Shown: one piece after another, positions 1-7,624 of the stretch
Position numbering within the stretch: the stretch's first letter is position 1
Layout: each line of letters begins with the position of its first letter
Notes under the pieces: generated by a model
What the model was told of the DNA's origin: nothing
Seen by the model: only the letters and a program-made list of their open reading frames with translations
Database searches by the model: none
Origin: Actinomycetes bacterium
Lineage (GTDB): Bacteria > Actinomycetota > Actinomycetes > Propionibacteriales > Propionibacteriaceae
DNA: 41,881 bases
Direction of reading: 5' to 3'
Assembly (NCBI GenBank): GCA_023392635.1
Contig: JAEVYS010000002.1
Location: 1-41,881 of the forward strand
Made by a program: the position numbers and the translations under genes

Positions 1-11
1 CCCCGCCCCCC

Positions 12-39
12 CCGGACGCCGCCCTCGGGCGGCGTCCGG
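12..39 (+). terminator. Strong GC hairpin, probable terminator of the upstream gene
   Basis: Positions 12-24 and 27-39 are perfect reverse complements (13 bp, GGACGCC core) separated by only two bases, so the real loop is about four to six bases. It is followed by a weak T-rich stretch (GTTTCT at 41-46). No gene of this window ends before it, so it most likely terminates a gene lying to the left. A TACTCT hexamer at 71-76 downstream could be the -10 of the next operon. Confidence 0.7.
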
Positions 40-107
40 CGTTTCTGGGGGGTGCTGCACGGGCAGGTGGTACTCTCCCTGCTCAGACATCGGCAGGAGG
101 AGTTTTG

Positions 108-548
108 ATGGCGTCGGCACACACCAGGGAGAACGAGGCGGAAGCCAAGACCGCGGCCTCGTTCCCGGTTGCCGAGGGCGAAGACCCCTGGACCGAGGAG
201 GAGATCGAGGAGATCCGTCAGGAGCTGCTCGCCGACATCGCCCGCATGGAGCGGGCCATCGAGGTGGCCGAAGCCGGACTGGCCGACCTCTTCGAGGAGG
301 GCGCCGACGGGGCGGGTCGTGATCCGGCCGACGTCGGCTCGTCCAACTTCGAGCGGGACCAGGAGATGTCCCTGGCCCAGAACGCCCGCGACATGCTGGA
401 GCAGGCGCAGGCCGCCTACCGCGCGTTCGAGTCCGGCAACTACGGCATCTGCGAGTCCTGCGGCCAGCCCATCGGCAAGGACCGTCTCCAGGTCTTCCCG
501 CGCGCCACGATGTGCGTGGCCTGCAAGCAGCGGGAGGAACGGCGATAA
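108..548 (+). CDS. DksA/TraR-family C4 zinc-finger protein
   Basis: 146-residue protein with an acidic, coiled-coil-like helical N-terminal half (about residues 28-108) and a C-terminal four-cysteine zinc finger: C115-x2-C118 and C136-x2-C139. This is the DksA/TraR architecture; family members act in the secondary channel of RNA polymerase or are uncharacterised general regulators. The ATG at 108 is preferred over the TTG at 105 because AGGAGGAG at 95-102 sits five bases upstream. It lies first in a compact run with lspA (17-nt gap) and an rluD-like gene, an arrangement common in actinobacteria. The acidic coiled-coil tip residues of true DksA cannot be assigned with confidence, so a DksA-like role in the stringent response is inference only. 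Confidence 0.9.
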   Translation: MASAHTRENEAEAKTAASFPVAEGEDPWTEEEIEEIRQELLADIARMERAIEVAEAGLADLFEEGADGAGRDPADVGSSNFERDQEMSLAQNARDMLEQAQAAYRAFESGNYGICESCGQPIGKDRLQVFPRATMCVACKQREERR

Positions 549-565
549 CCGAGGAGGGAGCCGCG

Positions 566-1108
566 GTGGACGCCCCGTCCGCCGGCGGGGTGGACGTCGT
601 GCGGCTCCGGCTGCTCTGCATCGCCATCGCCGTCGCCGGGTTCGCCGTCGACCTGGGCACCAAGACCCTCGCACTCGCCAACCTCGACCCGCAGCACCCG
701 ATCCCGCTGTTGGGCGGGCTGGTGACGCTGCAACTGATCCGCAACCCCGGCGCCGCGTTCAGCATGGGGGAGGACTTCACCGTCGTCCTCAGTGGCATCG
801 CGCTTGCCGCGCTGGTCGCGGTCGCCGGCTGGGTGGTACCCCGCGTTCGTCACGTCGGCTGGGCGGTGGCCTTCGGCCTGCTGCTCGCCGGCATCACCGG
901 CAACCTCAGCGACCGGCTGTTCCGCGAGCCCGGCCCGTTCCGCGGGCACGTGGTCGACTTCATCCAGCTGCCCTACTTCGCGATCCTCAACGTCGCCGAC
1001 ATCTTCATCACGGCAGCTGCCGTGATGGTGATCTGGCTGTCGATGATCACCCAGGTCTCCGTGGGTGGGGTGCGGTTGAAGGAAGGGTCCGGCGCCGACG
1101 ATGTCTAG
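566..1108 (+). CDS. lspA: Lipoprotein signal peptidase (signal peptidase II)
   Basis: Integral membrane aspartyl protease that removes the signal peptide from prolipoproteins after diacylglyceryl transfer to the lipobox cysteine. About 180 residues with four hydrophobic segments. The two catalytic aspartates are visible: D116 in TGNLSDR and D145 in LNVADIF, plus the RNPGAAFS motif. The GTG at 566 is chosen because GAGGAGGGA (551-559) is placed correctly upstream; an earlier in-frame start would lie inside the preceding gene. The stop overlaps the next start by 8 nt, pointing to translational coupling with the pseudouridine synthase. At least one predicted substrate is nearby, the Rieske lipoprotein at 24565-24972. 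Confidence 0.96.
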   Translation: MDAPSAGGVDVVRLRLLCIAIAVAGFAVDLGTKTLALANLDPQHPIPLLGGLVTLQLIRNPGAAFSMGEDFTVVLSGIALAALVAVAGWVVPRVRHVGWAVAFGLLLAGITGNLSDRLFREPGPFRGHVVDFIQLPYFAILNVADIFITAAAVMVIWLSMITQVSVGGVRLKEGSGADDV

Positions 1109-2015
1109 CGTCTGGCTCGTCCCGGACGGGCTGGACGGTGACCGGGTCGACGCGGCGGCCGCCCGCATGACCGGACTGTCCCGCAGCCGCATCGAGGAGC
1201 TGGCCGCCGAGGGCGGCGTCCTGGTGAACTCCGTCGCCGTCGCGAAGTCGCACCGGGTGCGGGCCGGCGACCTCCTCGAGGTCGAGATCACCACCGCGCG
1301 CACGGTCGAGGTCGTCCCCTCCGAGGTGGAGGGCATCACGATCGTGTACGACGACGCGGACATCGTGGTCGTCGACAAGCCCGCCGGCGTCGCCGCCCAT
1401 CCCAGCCTCGGGTGGGACGGGCCGTCCGTCGTCGAGCACCTGGCGGGGGCCGGCTTCCGGATCTCCACCTCCGGCTCCGCCGAGCGGCAGGGCATCGTGC
1501 AACGCCTCGACGTCGGCACCTCCGGCCTGATGGTGGTGGCCAAGAGCGAGCCGGCCTACACGGCGTTGAAGCGCGCGTTCCGGTCGCGCGACGTGGAGAA
1601 GACCTACCACACCCTGGTGCAGGGGCACCCGGACCCGTTCGAGGGCACGATCGACGCGCCCATCGCTCGCCACCCCGGCACGGACTGGAAGATGGCCGTG
1701 GTGAGCGGTGGCCGGCACAGCATCACCCACTACACGATGCTGGAGGCATTCCCGGCCGTCACGCTGCTCGAGATCCACCTGGAGACGGGCCGCACGCACC
1801 AGATCCGCGTGCACATGCAGGCCATCAAGCACCCCTGCGTCGGCGACCCGACCTACGGGGGCGATCCGGTGCTGGCCGCGAGGCTGGGCCTGGCGAGGCA
1901 GTGGCTGCATGCGGTGCGGCTGTCGTTCGTGCACCCGCGCAGCGGCGACCCGGTGACGTTCACCTCGGATTATCCGGCAGATCTCGCGCACGCCCTCGAG
2001 CTCGTCCGCGGCTGA
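1101..2015 (+). CDS. Large-subunit rRNA pseudouridine synthase, RluA/RluD family
   Basis: 304 residues with an N-terminal S4 RNA-binding domain (about residues 12-75) and an RluA-type catalytic domain (about 85-300). The catalytic aspartate is D137 in the motif QRLDVGTSG; the usual histidine of the HRLD motif is glutamine here, the aspartate being intact. A conserved GRTHQIRVHM motif follows near residue 230. RluD-type enzymes modify helix 69 of 23S rRNA; exact target assignment within the RluA/C/D group is not possible from sequence alone. The ATG overlaps the end of lspA by 8 nt, so the pair is likely coupled. Confidence 0.92.
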   Translation: MSSVWLVPDGLDGDRVDAAAARMTGLSRSRIEELAAEGGVLVNSVAVAKSHRVRAGDLLEVEITTARTVEVVPSEVEGITIVYDDADIVVVDKPAGVAAHPSLGWDGPSVVEHLAGAGFRISTSGSAERQGIVQRLDVGTSGLMVVAKSEPAYTALKRAFRSRDVEKTYHTLVQGHPDPFEGTIDAPIARHPGTDWKMAVVSGGRHSITHYTMLEAFPAVTLLEIHLETGRTHQIRVHMQAIKHPCVGDPTYGGDPVLAARLGLARQWLHAVRLSFVHPRSGDPVTFTSDYPADLAHALELVRG

Positions 2016-2044
2016 GCGGCGTCGTGTCGCACAGCCCGCTGGGC

Positions 2045-2050
2045 TAGGGT
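2045..2050 (+). promoter_or_regulatory. Predicted -10 box of pyk, leaderless start
   Basis: TAGGGT ends 7 nt before the GTG start of pyruvate kinase, so transcription should begin at or next to the start codon. No Shine-Dalgarno sequence is present between 2016 and 2057. This matches the leaderless arrangement seen at nine other genes of the window. Confidence 0.65.
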
Positions 2051-2057
2051 TTCAGGC

Positions 2058-3464
2058 GTGCGTAGAGCGAAGATTGTGTGCACCATCGGCCCGGCGACGG
2101 ATTCGGCAGAAGGGCTGGTGAACCTGGTCAACGCGGGCATGAACGTGGCCCGCCTGAACATGAGCCACGGCGACCACCTGATCCACGCCAAGCGAGTGGG
2201 CTGGATCCGTGACGCCGCGCGCATCGCCGGGCGTCCGGTCGGTATCCTCGCCGACCTGCAGGGCCCCAAGATCCGTCTCGGCGAGTTCGAGGGCGGCGAG
2301 GCCCACATCCACGCCGGCGACCGCTTCGTCATCACCATCGAGGACGTGCCCGGCACCGCCGAGCGGGCGTCCACCACGCTGAAGACCCTCACCCAGGACG
2401 TGCGTCCCGGTGACCAGATCCTGGTCAACGACGGCGCCATCGAGCTGAAGGCCCTCGAGGTCACCGACACCGACGTGGTCACAGAGGTGGTCGTGGGCGG
2501 ACGGGTCTCCGACCACAAGGGCATCAACCTTCCCGGGGTGCCGGTGAGCGTACCGGCGTTGAGCGAGAAGGACGAGCGCGACCTGCGCTGGGCACTGCGT
2601 CACGGCGTCGACATGGTGGCGCTCTCGTTCGTCCGGAGCGCGTCCGACGTCGAGCCCGTGCGCCGGATCATGGACGAGGAGGATCGCCACGTCCCGGTCA
2701 TCGCCAAGCTGGAGAAGCCGCAGGCGATCGAGAACCTGTACGAAGTGATCGACGCGTTCGATGCGTTCATGGTCGCCCGGGGTGACCTCGGCGTGGAGTT
2801 GCCGCTGGAGGACGTCCCCGGCGTCCAGAAGCGGATCATCGATGCCGCCCGCGCGTGGGCCAAGCCGGTGATCGTCGCCACCCAGATGCTGGAGTCGATG
2901 ATCACCGCGCACCGGCCGACCCGCGCGGAGGCGTCCGACGTGGCCAACGCGATCCTGGACGGTGCGGACGCGGTGATGCTCTCCGGCGAGACCGCGGTCG
3001 GCGACTACCCGATCGACGCGGTGGACGTGATGGCCAGGATCATCACCCGCACCGAGGCGGAGGGTCTGGACAAGATCCGCCCGCTGAACTGGAACCCGCA
3101 CACCACGTCCGGTGTCATCTCGAAGGCCGCCGTGGAGGTGGCGGAGCGGACCGGGGCGAAGTACCTGGCGGCCTTCACGATCTCGGGCGATACCCCGCAC
3201 CGGCTCGCGCGGCTCCGTTCGGAGGTGCCCATCATGGCGTTCACGCCGCTGCCCAAGACCGCACAGGAGCTGACGCTGTGCTGGGGGGTGCAGTCCTACG
3301 TCACGCCGGAGTACACCAGCACCGACGCGATGGTGGAGTCGGTGCAGACCGGGCTGTCGGAGACCGGCTCGCTGCACCACGGCGACCACGTGGTGATCGT
3401 GGCGGGCAACCCCGGGCGGCACACCCGCCAGACGAACTCGTTGCGCGTCTACGAGATGGACTGA
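2058..3464 (+). CDS. pyk: Pyruvate kinase
   Basis: Cytosolic glycolytic enzyme converting phosphoenolpyruvate and ADP to pyruvate and ATP. 468 residues, normal for the bacterial family. Visible hallmarks are the N-terminal KIVCTIGPA strand, the substrate-binding segment NMSHGDH, ADLQGPKIRLG, and the active-site signature VIAKLEKPQAIENL (about residues 214-227), then MVARGDLGVELP and ATQMLESM. The C-terminal domain follows from about residue 345. The GTG start lies directly behind a -10 box without a ribosome-binding site. The 3' end overlaps the convergent hypothetical gene by 16 nt, so no room exists for a terminator between them. Confidence 0.97.
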   Translation: MRRAKIVCTIGPATDSAEGLVNLVNAGMNVARLNMSHGDHLIHAKRVGWIRDAARIAGRPVGILADLQGPKIRLGEFEGGEAHIHAGDRFVITIEDVPGTAERASTTLKTLTQDVRPGDQILVNDGAIELKALEVTDTDVVTEVVVGGRVSDHKGINLPGVPVSVPALSEKDERDLRWALRHGVDMVALSFVRSASDVEPVRRIMDEEDRHVPVIAKLEKPQAIENLYEVIDAFDAFMVARGDLGVELPLEDVPGVQKRIIDAARAWAKPVIVATQMLESMITAHRPTRAEASDVANAILDGADAVMLSGETAVGDYPIDAVDVMARIITRTEAEGLDKIRPLNWNPHTTSGVISKAAVEVAERTGAKYLAAFTISGDTPHRLARLRSEVPIMAFTPLPKTAQELTLCWGVQSYVTPEYTSTDAMVESVQTGLSETGSLHHGDHVVIVAGNPGRHTRQTNSLRVYEMD

Positions 3465-3907
3465 TCGGACAGTTCGCTGACCGCCGGGGAGATGCCCGGC
3501 GACGGGACGACGGCCCGCATCCGGTTCCCGCGGGGCTTGTGCTCCAGTTCCGCGATGCCGAGGCGCTCGAGCACCGGCGGCACGTACATGGCGAAGCGCC
3601 CGCGCAGGCCCTTCTTCAAGCCGTACCAGCCTCCCTTCGGATTGCCCGTTGACCGCGCCCAGGCCTCGACGGTGCCGGGCCTGGCCTCCTTCTGCTCGTC
3701 GGCTGCGCCGAGTTCGACCCAGTCGCCGGCAGCCAGCAGCATGTCGCGAAGGTCGTCGATGCACTCGCGGTCGTAGTACAAGGTCGTGGTGCCCACCCGG
3801 CACATCAGGACAGGAGTGTTGTCCACCACGTCGAACCACGCCTGGTAGTCGCTGGACAGGGGCGGCGTCTTCAGGTTCCAGGGCAGTTCGGGCGTGCCGT
3901 CGGTCAT
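3449..3907 (-). CDS. Conserved actinobacterial protein of unknown function (DUF6855-like)
   Basis: 152 residues, soluble, no signal peptide or membrane segment. It begins with a DGTPELPWNLKTPP stretch, followed by a middle part with VLMCRVGTTTLYYD and later GDWVELGAADEQKEA and NPKGGWYGLKKGLRGRFAMY. From memory this resembles a small family common in actinobacteria (I believe DUF6855); no function is known to me. The ATG has an AAGGAGGAG ribosome-binding site just upstream. Its stop codon lies inside the last codons of pyk on the other strand (16-nt convergent overlap). Family assignment is tentative. Confidence 0.8.
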   Translation of the reverse strand: MTDGTPELPWNLKTPPLSSDYQAWFDVVDNTPVLMCRVGTTTLYYDRECIDDLRDMLLAAGDWVELGAADEQKEARPGTVEAWARSTGNPKGGWYGLKKGLRGRFAMYVPPVLERLGIAELEHKPRGNRMRAVVPSPGISPAVSELSDQSIS

Positions 3908-4029
3908 CTGCTCCTCCTTCGGCGGCCTCGGCGCGTCCGGGGCCTGTACTGACAGCGTGCCAGCCGGCCCCGACGCTTCCCATGATGAAGATTGACCCCC
4001 CGGTGGGGGTGCGGTCGCACGAAAGATGG

Positions 4030-4072
4030 CATATATGATCTATTGACAGGACAAAGTAGTGGTCTCTACCTT
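4030..4072 (+). promoter_or_regulatory. AT-rich promoter/operator pocket upstream of the alcohol dehydrogenase
   Basis: A consensus-like promoter is readable: TTGACA at 4043-4048, an 18-nt spacer, TACCTT at 4067-4072. Immediately upstream is the palindrome CATATATG (4030-4037) inside GATGGCATATATGATC, which looks like a dimeric regulator site. This is one of the most AT-rich stretches of an otherwise GC-rich window. Predicted transcription start is near 4079, giving a leader of about 44 nt. Between 3908 and 4029 I see only a small G/C hairpin around 3995-4010. Confidence 0.55.
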
Positions 4073-4122
4073 GGTCCTACCGGCGGCGGAGCCGGAGATG
4101 GACTAGCGGACAGGCGATCGGT

Positions 4123-5271
4123 GTGAGCAGCTCGGTGACCATTCCCCGGACCATGCGTGCGGCCGTCCTGGTCGCGCCCGGCGAGCCGTTGCAGGTGCAG
4201 CACATCTGCACCCCGCGGCCGAGGTCCGGTGAGGTTCTGGTCAAGGTGACTGCCTGTGGACTGTGCCACTCCGACCTCCACGTCATCGCGGGCAAGATCC
4301 CCTTCCCGACACCCGCGGTGCTCGGGCACGAGGTGTCCGGCACGGTGGTCGAGCTGGGGCCGAACACCGCGCACAGCGGCCTCTCGGTGGGCGATGCGGT
4401 CTGTGGCGCGTTCCTCATGCCCTGCGGACAGTGCCCTGACTGTTCCCGGGGACGCGACGACCTGTGCCGCCCGTTCTTCGACTTCAACCGGCTCCGCGGC
4501 CAGCTGTTCGACGGCACCAGCCGTCTCGCCGACAGCGCGGGCAACGTGATCGCCCAGTACTCGATGGGCGGGCTCGCGGAGTACTGCGTGATCCCGGTCA
4601 CCTCCCTCACCCCGATGCCAGCGGGGATGGACGCGGTGGCCGCTGCCATTCTCGGCTGCGCGGCGATGACCGCCTACGGCGCGGTGCGCTGGGGCGCCGA
4701 CCTGCGCCACGGCGAGACCGTCGCGATCATCGGCATCGGCGGGGTGGGCTCGAACATCGTGCAGGTGGCCCACGAACTCGGGGCGCGCACGGTGATCGCG
4801 ATCGATGTGGACGACGACAAGCTGGAGCACGCGATCCGTTACGGGGCCTCCGATGTGATCAACAGCCGCTACGTCGACGCGCGGGAGCGGGTGCTGCAGC
4901 TGACCGACGGCCGCGGCGTGGACGTGGCGATCGAGGCCCTCGGCTTCCCGAAGACTTTCGAGCAGGCGCTCTCGCTGCTCGCCGACGGCGGGCGGATGGT
5001 GCCGGTGGGCCTCGCCGCCGGCTCACAGACGGCAGCCGTCGAGATCAACCGTCTGGTGCGGCGCGGGCAGCACATCTCGGGCTCGTACGGGGCGCGGACG
5101 CGCACGGACCTCCCCATCGTGGTGGACCTGGCCGCCCGGGGTGTCCTCGACTACCGCGGGGTGGTCTCGGAGCGGGTGTCGCTGTCGAACGCCGGGGCGA
5201 CCTACCGGCGGCTCGAGCACGGCGAGGTCTCGGGACGCGCCGTGGTGGAGATGGCCCTCAACGACCGCTGA
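4123..5271 (+). CDS. Zinc-dependent medium-chain alcohol dehydrogenase
   Basis: 382-residue MDR-superfamily oxidoreductase. Catalytic zinc residues are C48 and H69-E70 (motifs GLCHSD and LGHEVSG); the structural zinc loop is complete with C101, C104, C107 and C115. The nucleotide-binding Rossmann glycine motif GIGGVGSN lies near residue 205, and the following acidic residue (AIDVDDDK) favours NAD(H). The substrate is unknown; the subgroup with a FFDFNRLRG insertion after the structural zinc is widespread in actinobacteria. Start choice is uncertain: GTG at 4123 lacks a strong ribosome-binding site and the ATG at 4153 also fits the fold. It has no co-directional partner and ends 7 nt from the convergent phosphoglycerol transferase. 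The operator-like pocket upstream suggests inducible expression. Confidence 0.9.
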   Translation: MSSSVTIPRTMRAAVLVAPGEPLQVQHICTPRPRSGEVLVKVTACGLCHSDLHVIAGKIPFPTPAVLGHEVSGTVVELGPNTAHSGLSVGDAVCGAFLMPCGQCPDCSRGRDDLCRPFFDFNRLRGQLFDGTSRLADSAGNVIAQYSMGGLAEYCVIPVTSLTPMPAGMDAVAAAILGCAAMTAYGAVRWGADLRHGETVAIIGIGGVGSNIVQVAHELGARTVIAIDVDDDKLEHAIRYGASDVINSRYVDARERVLQLTDGRGVDVAIEALGFPKTFEQALSLLADGGRMVPVGLAAGSQTAAVEINRLVRRGQHISGSYGARTRTDLPIVVDLAARGVLDYRGVVSERVSLSNAGATYRRLEHGEVSGRAVVEMALNDR

Positions 5272-5278
5272 TCACGGC

Positions 5279-6730
5279 TCATCCCGGGCCGCCCCAGAAG
5301 GAGCGGTAGAGGTCGGTGGACGGCGAGGTGATCGTCGAGCGGTAGTCCTCCTCGGACAGGGCCAGCGCCGTGCCATCGAGGGGGTGGGTGCCCACGAAGG
5401 ACACCCCCAGGCCGGCACGGCCGCTCCCGTTACCCACCCCGAGCAGGTCGAGGGTGGTGGCGAGCATGCTCAGCTGGTCGGCGGACGGACGGCCGAACCG
5501 CACCGGGTCGGGACTCCAGATCCGGCAGATGAGCCCGCGGTCCGGGACTGCGTCGAGTTCGTGGCTGAACGGGACCGCCAGGCCGGTCATCTTGAGGTGA
5601 TCGCCGGTGACGACCACCACCGTGTCGTCCAGGATCCCCGTCTTCCTGAGGTGGTCGATGAACCCGGCGACGGCACGCAGTGAGCACGTCCACGCCGTCT
5701 TGATCGGGGCGTCGTCTCCGGTGGCGCAGCCCGGGAAGAGCGCGGGAGGCTCGTGCGTGTCGAGCGTGAGCAGCGTCAGGTTGAACGGGCGGTCCGCCGC
5801 CGCGAGGCCGTCGACCACGGTCCGCGCGTGCGCGAAGAGCCGCTCGTCGGACAGTCCCCAGCCGGACACATCCGTGTCGCCGGCCGCCTGCCAGTCCGAC
5901 AGGCCGAACACGGTGCGGTACCCGTGGTCGCGGAAGAAGGTGTCCTTGCCGCCGAAGTGACCGGACGCGCCGCCGAGGAAGACGTTGTCGTAGTGGTGCG
6001 CGGCCAGCAGGTCGCCGAGACAGCGGACGGCGGGCAGGTATCGCGTGACACCCTCGCCATAGGCGTCGAGATCGGTCGGGTCGGCCAGGAGGCGGCTGCG
6101 CAGCGGGACCGCACAGGAGTCCGCGACGAGGCCCGCCATCGTCCAGCCGCCGCCGGGATACTGCTGCAGGCCGTCGTAGCGCGCCCAGCCGGTCGTCGCG
6201 GCGTCGAGGTCGGCGAGCAGGTTCCGGCCGAAGATGCCCGTATCGGAGTAGGTGTCCTCGCCCGACTCGAGGAAGATCGTCACCAGATTGCGCGGCGGAG
6301 CGGGGTTGCCCGGTGCCGACGGGCGCAGGTAGTAGGGCGCGAAGGTCCGGTTCGAGAGCAGGGACGCGGCCCGGTCCGGCACGCCCCCAGCCCACAGCAG
6401 CACGCCGAGCGCGGCCACGAACACGACGCCGGGAAAGGCCAGCGGCCGGCGCAGCGGCTGCACCGTCCCGCGGCGGCCCTGCCACCGGGTGAGGAGGCCG
6501 GCGGTGCCGACCAGCGTGGCGGGGACGCCGAGGCACACCCCAGCGCCTTCCCACACCAGGGTGCCGACACCCTGGCCCTCCGATCCGTTCACCGGGAGGT
6601 TCAAGACGAGCTGCTCGGTGTTCACCGGCCCGAAGCGCAGGCGGATCCAGCCCGCGGTGGTGAGCATCGCCAGGCTGAGCGCGAGGAGCGTCCACCGGGC
6701 CGCAGCGATGCGACGCGGCGGCCGCAGCAA
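5279..6730 (-). CDS. LTA synthase/OpgB-like phosphoglycerol transferase, membrane protein
   Basis: 483 residues. Hydrophobic segments at about 12-30, 57-80 and 98-116 precede a large extracytoplasmic sulfatase/alkaline-phosphatase-fold domain (about 145-460). Motifs match the phosphoglycerol transferase branch: LESGE around E155, the probable nucleophile T197 in GGWTMAGLVADSC (OpgB has GTGWTIAGMVAS), LDTHEPP, and VTGDHLKM near the C-terminus. Such enzymes move phosphoglycerol from phosphatidylglycerol to envelope glycans or make polyglycerolphosphate chains; the acceptor is unknown here. The start is a TTG with no clear ribosome-binding site; TAGGCT on the minus strand (6757-6752) could be the -10, giving a short leader. 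An internal ATG at residue 22 is a weaker alternative because it would cut the first membrane segment. Confidence 0.85.
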   Translation of the reverse strand: MLRPPRRIAAARWTLLALSLAMLTTAGWIRLRFGPVNTEQLVLNLPVNGSEGQGVGTLVWEGAGVCLGVPATLVGTAGLLTRWQGRRGTVQPLRRPLAFPGVVFVAALGVLLWAGGVPDRAASLLSNRTFAPYYLRPSAPGNPAPPRNLVTIFLESGEDTYSDTGIFGRNLLADLDAATTGWARYDGLQQYPGGGWTMAGLVADSCAVPLRSRLLADPTDLDAYGEGVTRYLPAVRCLGDLLAAHHYDNVFLGGASGHFGGKDTFFRDHGYRTVFGLSDWQAAGDTDVSGWGLSDERLFAHARTVVDGLAAADRPFNLTLLTLDTHEPPALFPGCATGDDAPIKTAWTCSLRAVAGFIDHLRKTGILDDTVVVVTGDHLKMTGLAVPFSHELDAVPDRGLICRIWSPDPVRFGRPSADQLSMLATTLDLLGVGNGSGRAGLGVSFVGTHPLDGTALALSEEDYRSTITSPSTDLYRSFWGGPG

Positions 6731-6798
6731 GGTGTGGCTGCCGATGCCCTGAGCCTAGCGACGAACGCCCCGACGGGCCGGGGGTTCGTCCAAGCCGG

Positions 6799-6881
6799 TA
6801 CCGGGAAGGGGAGTCGAACCCCTACGCCCTTGCGGGCAGACGGGTTTGAGCCGTCCGCGTATACCATTCCGCCACCCCGGC
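6799..6881 (-). tRNA. tRNA-Leu, anticodon CAA
   Basis: Complete class II tRNA. The anticodon arm GACGG-CTCAAAC-CCGTC gives anticodon CAA, decoding UUG. The long variable arm has a GCCC-GCAA-GGGC stem-loop, the T arm is AGGGG-TTCGACT-CCCCT, and the discriminator is A73 as expected for leucine. The 3' CCA is not encoded (CC then G follow A73). The acceptor stem carries two G-U wobbles, G1-U72 and G7-U66, and is otherwise paired. It is divergent from pdtaR. Confidence 0.95.
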
Positions 6882-6906
6882 AGGTGCCCAAGAAGTGTGC
6901 CACAAC

Positions 6907-6937
6907 TTGGCAGTGCATATTCCGGGCAGGGTAACCT
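6907..6937 (+). promoter_or_regulatory. Candidate promoter of pdtaR
   Basis: TTGGCA at 6907-6912 and TAACCT at 6932-6937 are separated by 19 nt, slightly longer than ideal. The predicted start near 6944 would give a leader of about 33 nt. The region lies between the divergent tRNA-Leu and pdtaR. Confidence 0.4.
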
Positions 6938-6976
6938 CAAGGCCTGCCCGCACGCCGGGCGAACGATGCTCCAGCC

Positions 6977-7615
6977 ATGGAAAGCCGAACCGTGATGACC
7001 AGTGAAGAACAGCGCAACGACGATGAACAGCTCCGGGTCCTGGTGGCTGAGGACGAGGCGCTGATCCGCATGGACCTCGTCGAGCTCCTCACCGACGAGG
7101 GCTACCTCGTCGTGGCCGAAGCCGGTGACGGTGAGGAGGCGCTCGAACTCGCCCGCGAGCTCACGCCCGACCTCGTCGTGATGGACGTGAAGATGCCCAA
7201 GATGGACGGGATCTCCGCCGCGGCGGTGATCGCGGAGGAGCGCATCGCCCCGGTCGTCATGCTGACCGCCTTCAGTCAGCGCGAGCTCGTCGAGCGTGCC
7301 AGGGATGCCGGCGCGATGGCCTATGTGGTCAAGCCGTTCGACGCCTCCGACGTCGTGCCGGCCATCGAGATCGCCATGGCCCGCTTCGCCGAGATCCGTG
7401 CGGTCGAGGCCGAGGTCGCCGACCTCGAGGAGCGCTTCGCGTCCCGCAAGGCTGTCGACCAGGCCAAGGGCCTCCTGCAGGAGGGCCTCGGCCTCACCGA
7501 GCCGGAGGCGTTCCGCTGGATCCAGAAGACCGCCATGGACCTGCGCAAGTCGATGCGCGAGGTGGCCGACGCCGTGATCGAGCAGTCCAAGGGCGAGGGC
7601 AGGAAGAAGAAGTAG
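6977..7615 (+). CDS. pdtaR: ANTAR-domain response regulator (PdtaR type)
   Basis: Two-component response regulator whose output is RNA-binding antitermination. The receiver domain (about residues 19-135) has the acidic pair E25/D26, phospho-acceptor D70 in VVMDVKMPKMDG, the T in MLTAFS and the K in YVVKPFD. A short coiled-coil linker (about 140-160) leads to an ANTAR domain with AVDQAKGLLQEGLGLTEPEAFRWIQ split over residues 163-190. It matches M. tuberculosis PdtaR (Rv1626), also located upstream of polA. Its kinase PdtaS is not in this window. ATG 6977 has no good ribosome-binding site; the in-frame ATG at 6995, preceded by GGAAAG, may be the true start. The lysine-rich tail is normal. Confidence 0.93.
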   Translation: MESRTVMTSEEQRNDDEQLRVLVAEDEALIRMDLVELLTDEGYLVVAEAGDGEEALELARELTPDLVVMDVKMPKMDGISAAAVIAEERIAPVVMLTAFSQRELVERARDAGAMAYVVKPFDASDVVPAIEIAMARFAEIRAVEAEVADLEERFASRKAVDQAKGLLQEGLGLTEPEAFRWIQKTAMDLRKSMREVADAVIEQSKGEGRKKK

Positions 7616-7624
7616 GGCCGGACG

